Source of the DNA: Clusia tigrina
Taxonomy: Eukaryota; Arthropoda; Insecta; Diptera; Clusiidae
Reading direction: 5' to 3'
DNA length: 64,000 bases
Assembly (NCBI GenBank): GCA_920105625.2
Contig: OV050030.1
Span: forward strand, 217,480,325 to 217,544,324
How positions within the stretch are numbered: position 1 is the stretch's first letter; every line of letters starts with the position of its first letter. The notes below the pieces were generated by a model that made no database searches, was not told the DNA's origin, and saw only the letters and a program-made list of their open reading frames with translations. Shown here piece after piece: positions 40,425-50,781 of this stretch. Both the position numbers and the translations under genes were made by a program.

Positions 40425-40477
40425 CAAATGCTTGTAACTTTTTACTGGAGCGTCATAAAACCTTAAAATTTTGTGAC
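40425..40477 (+). repeat. Half-repeat B (53 bp), reference copy
   Basis: This is the second 53-bp sub-repeat, beginning CAAATGCTTGTAACTTTTT, containing GGAGCGTC and ending TTTTGTGAC. It matches half-repeat A over its whole length without gaps. The 10 bp missing from short monomers (GTAACTTTTT) fall inside this half-repeat and remove the TAACTT box that A and B share. Short monomers therefore keep only one complete half-repeat. Confidence 0.8.
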
Positions 40478-40713
40478 AATAAATTACTCGTGCCTCCTGT
40501 CAATCAAATTTATCGCCCTTAGCTATGCTACCCTTGAGTCCCAAATCAAACACTGATACAACTTCAAATAGTCCTAACTTCTATACGGTGCATCCTATAC
40601 CTATCAAAGTTTGCAATATTCAAATGCTTGTAACTTTTTACTGGAGCGTCAGAAAACCTTGAAATTTTGTGACTATAAAGTACTCGAGCCTGTTGTCAAT
40701 TTAAGCTATCGCA

Positions 40714-40909
40714 CATAGCTATGCTACCCTTGAGGCCCAAATCAAACACTGCTAAAACTTCAAATGGCCGTAACTTCTATACGGTGCGTCCTATACCTAT
40801 CAAAATTTGCAACATTAAAATGCTAGTAACTTTTAACTGGAGCGTCAAAAAACCTTGAAATTTTGTGACAATAAAGTACACGTGCCACTTATCAATTTAA
40901 GCTATCGCT
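40714..40909 (+). repeat. Reference long monomer (196 bp)
   Basis: This is one complete long-form unit, counted from one CATAGCTATG palindrome to the base before the next. It carries the 21-bp form of the variable box, here GCTAGTAACTTTTAACTGGAG; the more usual version reads GCTTGTAACTTTTTACTGG. The order is palindrome, CCCTTGAGGCCC, half-repeat A, ATT spacer, half-repeat B, AATAAAGTAC and CAATTTAAGC. Long monomers dominate to the right of about 48.8 kb and are mixed with short ones to the left. Confidence 0.92.
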
Positions 40910-40919
40910 CATAGCTATG
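40900..40919. repeat. Dyad element: AGCTAT hairpin plus CATAGCTATG palindrome (reference copy)
   Basis: AGCTAT, a 5-base loop CGCTC, then ATAGCT form a perfect 6-bp inverted repeat. Overlapping it, CATAGCTATG (last 10 bases of the interval) is a perfect 10-bp palindrome. The palindrome is present in most monomers of the window, usually at this point in the unit. Variants degrade it: CATAGCAATG (near 52 and 3102), CATAACTATG (the CTAAAC subtype) and CTTAGCTATG (the TCGCCC subtype). Dyad symmetry of this kind is reported in several centromeric satellites; a role here is inference. Confidence 0.85.
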
Positions 40920-41291
40920 CTACCCTTGACTCCAAAATCAAACACTGATAAAACTTCAAATGCCCCTAAGTTCTATACTGTGCGTCCTACACCTATTAAA
41001 GTTTGCAACATTCAAATGCTTGTAACTTTTTACTGGAGCGTCATAAACCCTTGAAATTTTGTGACAATAAACTACTCGTGCCTTTTATCAATTTAACTTC
41101 TCGCGCATAGCTATGCTACCCTTGACTCCAAAATAAAACATTGATAAATCCTCAAATGGCCCTAACTTCTGTACGGTGCGTCCTATACCTATCAAAGTTT
41201 GCAACATTCAAATGCTTACTGGCGCGTCATAATACCTTGAAATGTTGTGACAATAAAGTGATCGTGCCACTTATCAATTTAAGATATCGCT

Positions 41292-41477
41292 CATAGCTAT
41301 GCTACCCTTGACTCCAAAATAAAACACTGATAAAACCTCAAATGCCCCTAACTTCTGTACGGTGCGTCCTATATATATCAAATTTTGCAACATTCAAATG
41401 CTTACTGGAGCGTCATAAAACCTTGAAATTTTGTGAAAATACACTACTCGTGCCACTTATCAATTTAAGCTGTCGCT
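41292..41477 (+). repeat. Reference short monomer (186 bp)
   Basis: This complete short-form unit is counted from palindrome to palindrome. It differs from the long form mainly by lacking 10 bp: GCTT followed directly by ACTGGAGCG, where long units have GTAACTTTTT between them. A 185-bp subtype has GCTAGCTGGAGCGTCAAAAAC or GCTTGCTGGAGCGTCAAAAAC at this place. The 186-bp form is divisible by three and the 196-bp form is not, so coding-like frames persist more easily through short units. Confidence 0.9.
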
Positions 41478-41698
41478 CATAGCTATGCTACCCTTGACTC
41501 CAAAATAAAACACTGATAAAACCTCAAATGCACCTAACTTCTGTACGGTGCGTCCTATATATATCAAATTTTGCAACATTCAAATGCTTACTGGAGCGTC
41601 ATAAAACCTTGAAATTTTGTGACAATAAACTATTCGTTCCTTTTATCAATTTAAGCTCTCGCTCATAGCTATGCTACCCTTGACTCCAAAATGAAACA

Positions 41699-43617
41699 CT
41701 GATAAAACTTCAAATGCCCCTAAGTTCTATACTGTGCGTCCTACACCTATTAAAGTTTGCAACATTCAAATGCTTGTAACTTTTTACTGGAGCGTCATAA
41801 ACCCTTGAAATTTTGTGACAATAAACTACTCGTGCCTTTTATCAATTTAAGCTCTCGCTCATAGCTATGCTACCCTTGACTCCAAAATAAAACACTGATA
41901 AAACTTCATGTGGACCTAACTTCTATACGGTGCGTCCTATACCTATCAAAGTTTGCAACATTCAAATGCTAGCTGGAGCGTCAAAAACCTTGAAATGTTG
42001 TGACAATAAAGTACTCGTGCCTCTTATCATTTTAGGCTATCGCTCATAGCTATGCTACCCTTGACTCCAAAATAAAACACTGACAAAACCTAAAATGGCC
42101 CTAACTTCTGTACGGTGCGTCCTATACCTATCAAAGTTTGCAACATTCAAATGCTTGTAGCTTTTTACTGGAGCGTCATAAAATCTTGAAATTTTGTGAG
42201 AATAAAGTACTCGGGCCTCTTATCAATTTAAGCTATCGCTCATAACTATGCTAAACTTGACTCCAAAATAAAACACTGATAAAATCTCAAATGGCCCTAA
42301 CTTCTATACGGTGCGTTCTATACCTATCAAAGTTTGCAACATTCAAATGCTTGTAACTTTTTACTGGAGCGTCATAAAACCTTAAAATTTTGTGACAATA
42401 AATTACTCGTGCCTCCTGTCAATCAAATTTATCGCCCTTAGCTATGCTACCCTTGAGTCCCAAATCAAACACTGATACAACTTCAAATAGTCCTAACTTC
42501 TATACGGTGCATCCTATACCTATCAAAGTTTGCAATATTCAAATGCTTGTAACTTTTTACTGGAGCGTCAGAAAACCTTGAAATTTTGTGACTATAAAGT
42601 ACTCGAGCCTGTTGTCAATTTAAGCTATCGCACATAGCTATGCTACCCTTGAGGCCCAAATCAAACACTGCTAAAACTTCAAATGGCCGTAACTTCTATA
42701 CGGTGCGTCCTATACCTATCAAAATTTGCAACATTAAAATGCTAGTAACTTTTAACTGGAGCGTCAAAAAACCTTGAAATTTTGTGACAATAAAGTACAC
42801 GTGCCACTTATCAATTTAAGCTATCGCTCATAGCTATGCTACCCTTGACTCCAAAATCAAACACTGATAAAACTTCAAATGCCCCTAAGTTCTATACTGT
42901 GCGTCCTACACCTATTAAAGTTTGCAACATTCAAATGCTTGTAACTTTTTACTGGAGCGTCATAAACCCTTGAAATTTTGTGACAATAAACTACTCGTGC
43001 CTTTTATCAATTTAACTTCTCGCGCATAGCTATGCTACCCTTGACTCCAAAATAAAACATTGATAAATCCTCAAATGGCCCTAACTTCTGTACGGTGCGT
43101 CCTATACCTATCAAAGTTTGCAACATTCAAATGCTTACTGGCGCGTCATAATACCTTGAAATGTTGTGACAATAAAGTGATCGTGCCACTTATCAATTTA
43201 AGATATCGCTCATAGCTATGCTACCCTTGACTCCAAAATAAAACACTGATAAAACCTCAAATGCCCCTAACTTCTGTACGGTGCGTCCTATATATATCAA
43301 ATTTTGCAACATTCAAATGCTTACTGGAGCGTCATAAAACCTTGAAATTTTGTGAAAATACACTACTCGTGCCACTTATCAATTTAAGCTGTCGCTCATA
43401 GCTATGCTACCCTTGACTCCAAAATAAAACACTGATAAAACCTCAAATGCACCTAACTTCTGTACGGTGCGTCCTATATATATCAAATTTTGCAACATTC
43501 AAATGCTTACTGGAGCGTCATAAAACCTTGAAATTTTGTGACAATAAACTATTCGTTCCTTTTATCAATTTAAGCTCTCGCTCATAGCTATGCTACCCTT
43601 GACTCCAAAATGAAACA
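41699..43617 (+). repeat. 1,919-bp higher-order repeat, copy 2
   Basis: This directly abuts copy 1 with the same ten monomers at an offset of exactly 1,919 bp. The one difference from copy 1 that I noticed is GACAAAACC for GATAAAACC near 42083. Confidence 0.93.
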
Positions 43618-45452
43618 CTGATAAAACTTCAAATGCCCCTAAGTTCTATACTGTGCGTCCTACACCTATTAAAGTTTGCAACATTCAAATGCTTGTAACT
43701 TTTTACTGGAGCGTCATAAACCCTTGAAATTTTGTGACAATAAACTACTCGTGCCTTTTATCAATTTAAGCGCTCGCTCATAGCTATGCTACCCTTGACT
43801 CCAAAATAAAACACTGATAAAACTTCATGTGGACCTAACTTCTATACGGTGCGTCCTATACCTATCAAAGTTTGCAACATTCAAATGCTAGCTGGAGCGT
43901 CAAAAACCTTGAAATGTTGTGACAATAAAGTACTCGTGCCTCTTATCATTTTAGGCTATCGCTCATAGCTATGCTACCCTTGACTCCAAAATAAAACACT
44001 GATAAAACCTAAAATGGCCCTAACTTCTGTACGGTGCGTCCTATACCTATCAAAGTTTGCAACATTCAAATGCTTGTAGCTTTTTACTGGAGCGTCATAA
44101 AATCTTGAAATTTTGTGAGAATAAAGTACTCGGGCCTCTTATCAATTTAAGCTATCGCTCATAACTATGCTAAACTTGACTCCAAAATAAAACACTGATA
44201 AAATCTCAAATGGCCCTAACTTCTATACGGTGCGTTCTATACCTATCAAAGTTTGCAATATTCAAATGCTTGTAACTTTTTACTGGAGCGTCATAAAACC
44301 TTAAAATTTTGTGACAATAAATTACTCGTGCCTCCTGTCAATCAAATTTATCGCCCTTAGCTATGCTACCCTTGAGTCCCAAATCAAACACTGATACAAC
44401 TTCAAATAGTCCTAACTTCTATACGGTGCATCCTATACCTATCAAAGTTTGCAATATTCAAATGCTTGTAACTTTTTACTGGAGCGTCAGAAAACCTTGA
44501 AATTTTGTGACTATAAAGTACTCGAGCCTGTTGTCAATTTAAGCTATCGCACATAGCTATGCTACCCTTGAGGCCCAAATCAAACACTGCTAAAACTTCA
44601 AATGGCCGTAACTTCTATACGGTGCGTCCTATACCTATCAAAATTTGCAACATTAAAATGCTAGTAACTTTTAACTGGAGCGTCAAAAAACCTTGAAATT
44701 TTGTGACAATAAAGTACACGTGCCACTTATCAATTTAAGCTATCGCTCATAGCTATGCTACCCTTGACTCCAAAATCAAACACTGATAAAACTTCAAATG
44801 CCCCTAAGTTCTATACTGTGCGTCCTACACCTATTAAAGTTTGCAACATTCAAATGCTTGTAACTTTTTACTGGAGCGTCATAAACCCTTGAAATTTTGT
44901 GACAATAAACTACTCGTGCCTTTTATCAATTTAACTTCTCGCGCATAGCTATGCTACCCTTGACTCCAAAATAAAACATTGATAAATCCTCAAATGGCCC
45001 TAACTTCTGTACGGTGCGTCCTATACCTATCAAAGTTTGCAACATTCAAATGCTTACTGGCGCGTCATAATACCTTGAAATGTTGTGACAATAAAGTGAT
45101 CGTGCCACTTATCAATTTAAGATATCGCTCATAGCTATGCTACCCTTGACTCCAAAATAAAACACTGATAAAACCTCAAATGCCCCTAACTTCTGTACGG
45201 TGCGTCCTATATATATCAAATTTTGCAACATTCAAATGCTTACTGTAGCGTCATAAAACCTTGAAATTTTGTGAAAATACACTACTCGTGCCACTTATCA
45301 ATTTAAGCTGTCGCTCATAGCTATGCTACCCTTGACTCCAAAATAAAACACTGATAAAACCTCAAATGCACCTAACTTCTGTACGGTGCGTCCTATATAT
45401 ATCAAATTTTGCAACATTCAAATGCTTACTGGAGCGTCATAAAACCTTGAAA
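43618..45452 (+). repeat. 1,919-bp higher-order repeat, copy 3 (cut short)
   Basis: This third unit is complete up to about 45452, some 84 bp short of full length, where it passes into the next zone (GAAATGTTGTG for GAAATTTTGTG). Private single-base changes seen are AGCGCTCGC near 43770, GCAATATTC near 44250 and TACTGTAGCG near 45243. Confidence 0.92.
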
Positions 45453-46970
45453 TGTTGTGACAATAAAGTAGTCGTGCCTCTTATCGATTTAAGCTATCGC
45501 TCATAGCTATGCTACCCTTGACTCCAAAATGAAACACTGATAAAACTTCAAATGGCCCTAACTTCTATACGGTGTGTAATATACCTATCAAAGTTTGCAG
45601 CAATCAAATGCTTGTAACTTTTAACTGGAGCGTCAAAAAACCTTGAAATTTTGTGAAAATAAAGTATTCGATTCTCTTGTCAATTTAAGCTATCGCTCAT
45701 AGCTATGCTACCTTTGAGGCCCAAATCAAACACTGCTAAAACTTCAAATGGCCGTAACTTCTATACGGTGCGTCCTATACCTATCAAAATTTGCAACATT
45801 AAAATGCTAGTAACTTTTAACTGGAGCGTCAAAAAACCTTGAAATTTTGTGACAATAAAGTACACGTGCCACTTATCAATTTAAGCTATCGCTCATAGCT
45901 ATGCTACCCTTGAGTCCCAAATCAAACACTGATAAAACTTCAAATGGCCCTAACTTCTATACGCTGCGTCCTACACCTATCAAAAATTACAGCAATCAAA
46001 TGCATGTAACTTTTTACTGGAGCGTCATAAAACCTTGAAATTTGGTGACTATAAAGTACTCGTGCCTTTTATCAATTTAAGCTATCTCTCATAGCTATGC
46101 TACCCTTGAGTCCCAAATCAAACACTGCTAAAACTTCAAATGGCCGTAACTTCTATACGGTGCGTCCTATACCTATCAAGGTTAGCAACATTCAAATGCT
46201 TGTAACTTTTTACTGGAGCGTAATAAAACCTTGAAATTTTGTGACAATAAACTACTCGGGCCTCTTATCAATTTAAGCTATCGCTCATAACTATGCTAAA
46301 CTTGACTCCAAAATAAAACACTGATAAAACCTCAAATGGCCCTAACTTCTATACGGTGCGTCCTATACCTATCAAAGTTTGCAACATTCAAATGCTTGCT
46401 GGAGCGTCAAAAACCTTGAAATGTTGTGACAATAAAGTACTCGTGCCACTTATCAATTTAAACTATCGCTTATAGCTATGCTACCCTTGACTCCAAAATC
46501 AAACACTGATAAAACTTCAAATGGCCCTAACATCTGTACGGTGCGTCCTACACCTATCAAAGTTTGTAACATTCAAATGCTTGTAACTTTTTACTGGAGC
46601 GTCATAAAATCTTGAAATTTTGTGAGAATAAAGTACTCGGGCCTCTTATCAATTTAAGCTATCGCTCATAACTATGCTAAACTGGACTCCAAAATAAAAC
46701 ACTGATAAAACTTCATATGGACCTAACTTCTATGCGGTGCGTCCTATGCCTATCAAAGTTTGCAACATTCAAATGCTTGCTGGAGCGTCAAAAACCTTGA
46801 AATGTTGTGACAATAAAGTACTCGTGCCACTTATCAATTTAAACTATCGCTCATAGCTATGCTACCTTTGACTCCAAAATAAAACACTGATAAAACTTCA
46901 TATGGACCTAACGTCTATACGGTGCGTCCTATACCTATCAAAGTTTGCAACATTCAAATGCTTACTGGAG
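45453..46970 (+). repeat. About 1.5 kb higher-order repeat, copy 1
   Basis: This matches the next unit at an offset of 1,536 bp until about 45913 and at 1,340 bp from about 46171. The 196-bp step is one long monomer (CAAAAATTACAGCAATC type) present only here. Shared markers are GGTGTGTAATATACC, GTATTCGATTCTCTTG, CAAGGTTAGCAAC and CTAAACTGGACTCC. Confidence 0.84.
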
Positions 46971-48205
46971 CGTCATAAAACCTTGAAATGTTGTGACAAT
47001 AAAGTAGTCGTGCCTCTTATCGATTTAAGCTATCGCTCATAGCTATGCTACCCTTGACTCCAAAATGAAACACTGATAAAACTTCAACTGGCCCTAACTT
47101 CTATACGGTGTGTAATATACCTATCAAAGTTTGCAGCAATCAAATGCTTGTAACTTTTAACTGGAGCGTCAAAAAACCTTGAAATTTTGTGAAAATAAAG
47201 TATTCGATTCTCTTGTCAATTTAAGCTATCGCTCATAGCTATGCTACCTTTGAGGCCCAAATCAAACACTGCTAAAACTTCAAATGGCCGTAACTTCTAT
47301 ACGGTGCGTCCTATACCTATCAAAATTTGCAACATTAAAATGCTAGTAACTTTTAACTGGAGCGTCAAAAAACCTTGAAATTTTGTGACAATAAAGTACA
47401 CGTGCCACTTATCAATTTAAGCTATAGCTCATAGCTATGCTACCCTTGGGTTCCAAATCAAACACTGATAAAACTTCAAATGGCCCTAACTTCTGTACGG
47501 TGCGTCCTATACCTATCAAGGTTAGCAACATTCAAATGCTTGTAACTTTTTACTGGAGCGTAATAAAACCTTGAAATTTTGTGACAATAAACTACTCGGG
47601 CCTCTTATCAATTTAAGCTATCGCTCATAACTATGCTAAACTTGACTCCAAAATAAAACACTGATAAAACCTCAAATGGCCCTAACTTCTATACGGTGCG
47701 TCCTATACCTATCAAAGTTTGCAACATTCAAATGCTTGCTGGAGCGTCAAAAACCTTGAAATGTTGTGACAATAAAGTACTCGTGCCACTTATCAATTTA
47801 AACTATCGCTCATAGCTATGCTACCCTTGACTCCAAAATCAAACACTGATAAAACTTCAAATGGCCCTAACATCTGTACGGTGCGTCCTACACCTATCAA
47901 AGTTTGTAACATTCAAATGCTTGTAACTTTTTACTGGAGCGTCATAAAATCTTGAAATTTTGTGAGAATAAAGTACTCGGGCCTCTTATCAATTTAAGCT
48001 ATCGCTCATAACTATGCTAAACTGGACTCCAAAATAAAACACTGATAAAACTTCATATGGACCTAACTTCTATACGGTGCGTCCTATGCCTATCAAAGTT
48101 TGCAACATTCAAATGCTTGCTGGAGCGTCAAAAACCTTGAAATGTTGTGACAATAAAGTACTCGTGCCACTTATCAATTTAAACTATCGCTCATAGCTAT
48201 GCTAC
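46971..48205 (+). repeat. About 1.5 kb higher-order repeat, copy 2
   Basis: This second copy is one monomer shorter. It carries a CTATAGCTCATAGC variant near 47423. The match with copy 1 ends near 48205, where this copy has CCCTTGACTCCAAAATCAAAC and the first CCTTTGACTCCAAAATAAAAC. Confidence 0.84.
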
Positions 48206-48825
48206 CCTTGACTCCAAAATCAAACACTGATAAAACTTCAAATGGCCCTACCATCTGTACGGTGCGTCCTATACCTATCAAAGTTTGCAACATTCAAATG
48301 CTTACTGGAGCGTTATAAACCTTGAAATTTTGTGACAATAAACTACTCGTGCCTTTTATCAATTTAAGCTCTCGCTCATAGCTATGCTGCCCTTGACTCC
48401 AAAATAAAACACTGATAAATCCTCAAATGGCCCTAACTTCTGTACGGTGCGTCCTATACTTATCAAACTTTGCAACATTCAAATGCTTACTGGCGCGTCA
48501 TAAAACCTTGAAATATTGTGACAATAAACTACTCGTTCCTTTTATCAATTTAAGCTATCGCTCATAGCTATGCTACCCTTGACTCCAAAATAAAACACTG
48601 ATAAAACCTCAAATGCCCCTAACTTCTGTACGGTGCGTCCTACACCTATGAAAGTTTGCAACCTTCAAATGCTTACTGGAGCGTCATAAAACCTTGAAAT
48701 GTTGTGACAATAAAGTAGTCGTGCCTCTTATCGATTTAAGCTATCGCTCATAGCTATGCTACCCTTGACTCCAAAATGAAACACTGATAAAACTTCAAAT
48801 GGCCCTAACTTCTATACGGTGTGTC
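48206..48825 (+). repeat. Transition monomers, last cluster of short units
   Basis: These three to four mostly short monomers (GCTTACTGG box) mark the change to the long-monomer territory on the right. The last one carries CTTATCGATTTAAGC and GGTGTGTCC; similar monomers occur near 52960-53110. Confidence 0.7.
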
Positions 48826-50781
48826 CTATACCTATCAAAGTTTGCAGCAATCAAATGCTTGTAACTTTTAACTGGAGCGTCACAAAACCTTGAAATTTTG
48901 TGAAAATAAAGTATTCGATTCTCTTGTAAATTTAAGCTATCGCTCAGAGCTATGCTACCCTTGGGTTCCAAATCAAACACTGATAAAACTTCAAATGGCC
49001 CTAACTTCTGTACGGTGCGTCCTATACCTATCAAGGTTAGCAACATTCAAATGCTTGTAACTTTTTACTGGAGCGTAATAAAACCTTGAAATTTTGTGAC
49101 AATAAAGTATTCGAGCCTCTTATCAATTTAAGCTATCGCTCATAGCTATGCTACCCTTGAGTCCCAAATCAAACACTGATATAACTTCAAATGGCCCTAA
49201 CTTCTAAACGGTGCGTCCTACACCTATCAAAATTTGCAACATTCAAATGCTTGCAACTTTTTACTGGAGCGTCATAAACCCTTGAAATTTTGTGACAATA
49301 AAGTACTCGAGCTTCTTATCAATGTAATCGCTCTTAGCTATGCTACCCATGAGTCCCAAATCAAACACTGGTAAAACTTCAAATGGCGCTAAGTTTCATA
49401 CGGTGCGTCCTACACCTATCAAAGTTTGCAACAATCAAATGCTTGTAACTTTTCACTGGAGCGGCATAAAACCTTGAAAATTTGTGACAGTAAAGTACTA
49501 GTGCCTCTTATCAATTTAAGCTATTGCTCATAGCTATGCTACCCATGAGTCCCAAATCAAACACTGCTAAAACTTCAAATGGCCCTAACTTCTTTATGGT
49601 GCGTCCTACACCTTTCAAAGTTAGCAACAATCAAATGCTTGTAACTTTTTACTGGAGCGCCATAAAATCTTGAAATGTTGTGACAATAAAGTACTCGTGC
49701 CTCTTATCAATTTAAGCTATTGCTCATAGCTATGCTCCCCTTGACTCCCAAATCAATCACTGATAAAACTTCAAATGTCCCTAACTTATATATGGTGCGT
49801 CCAGCACCTATCAAAGTTTGCAACAAACAAATGCTTGTAACTTTTTACTGGAGCGTCATAAAACCTTGAAATTTTGTGACAGTAAAGTACTTCTGCGTCT
49901 TATCAATTTAAGTTATCGCTCATAGCTATGCTACCCTTGAGTCCCAAATCAAACACTGATATAACTTCAAATGGCCCTAACTTCTAAACGGTGCGGCCTA
50001 CACCTATCAAAGTTTGCAACAATCAAATGCTTGTAACTTTTTACTGGAGCGGCATAAAACCTTGAAAATTTGTGACAGTAAAGTACTAGTGCCTCTTATC
50101 AATTTAAGATATCGCTCATAGCTATGCTACCCTTGAATCCCAAATCAATCACTGATAAAACTTCAAATGGCCCTAACTTCTATATGGTGCTTCCTACACC
50201 TATCAAAGTTTGCAACAATCAAATGCTTGTAACTTTTTACTGGAGCGTCAAAAAACCTTGAAATTTTGTGACAGTAAAGTATTTCTGCGTCTTATCAATT
50301 TAAGATATCGCTCATAGCTATGCTACCCTTCAGTCCCAAATCAAACACTGATATAACTTCAAATGGCCCTAACTTCTAAACGGTGCGTCCTACACCTATC
50401 AAAGTTTTCAACAATCAAGTGCTTGTAACATTTTACTGGAGCATCATAAAATCTTGAAATTTTGTGATAATAAAGTACTCGAGACTCCAATCAATTTAAG
50501 CGATCGCTCATAGCTATGCTACCATTGAGTCCTAAATAAAACACTGATAAAACTTCAAATGGTCCTAACTTTTATAAGGGCCGTCCTATACCTATCAAAG
50601 TTTGCAACAATCAAATGCTTGTAACTTTTTACTGGAGCGTCATAAAGCCTTGAAATTTTGAGACAATAAAATATTCGCGTCTCTTGTCAATTAAAGCTAT
50701 CGCTCATAGCTATACTCCCCTTGAGTCCCAAATCAAACACTGATAAAAATTCAAATGGCCTTAACTTCTATATGGTGCGTC
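48826..50781 (+). repeat. 1,956-bp tandem duplication, copy 1 (about 10 monomers)
   Basis: This is followed immediately by a copy at an offset of 1,956 bp, about ten long monomers. Sampled lines along the whole unit showed no difference between copies. It includes the GCAGCAATC monomer, a monomer with a 5-bp loss (ATCAATGTAATCGC, 49318), the GTGCGTCCAGCACC monomer near 49796 and the AGCGATCGCT double-palindrome monomer at 50499. Confidence 0.93.
50499..50518. repeat. Double perfect palindrome AGCGATCGCT + CATAGCTATG
   Basis: In this subtype the usual AGCTATCGCT reads AGCGATCGCT, a perfect 10-bp palindrome that directly abuts the normal CATAGCTATG. One T-to-G change therefore gives two adjoining perfect 10-bp dyads in 20 bp. 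The same element recurs at 52455 and near 53551, 54526, 56479, 57184, 58547, 59526 and 62266, all in the right-hand zone. Confidence 0.88.

Larger units (their letters stand above)
39780..41698 (+). repeat. 1,919-bp higher-order repeat, copy 1 (10 monomers)
   Basis: I counted monomers palindrome to palindrome from 39941: 185, 196, 196, 196, 196, 196, 186, 186, 186 and 196 bp, which sums to 1,919. This is a true HOR: its ten monomers differ clearly from each other but repeat as a set in the next two units. Subtypes in order include the GCTAGCTGG monomer, the CTAAAC monomer, the TTTATCGCCC monomer, the GCACATAGC monomer, the GTACACGTGCC monomer and three short TATATATC-type monomers. Confidence 0.93.

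Noticed and set aside
50500..50507. GCGATCGC, resembling the cyanobacterial HIP1 octamer
   Set aside because: It arises from one base change inside a satellite monomer and is found only in that subtype. The rest of the window is not bacterial in character.
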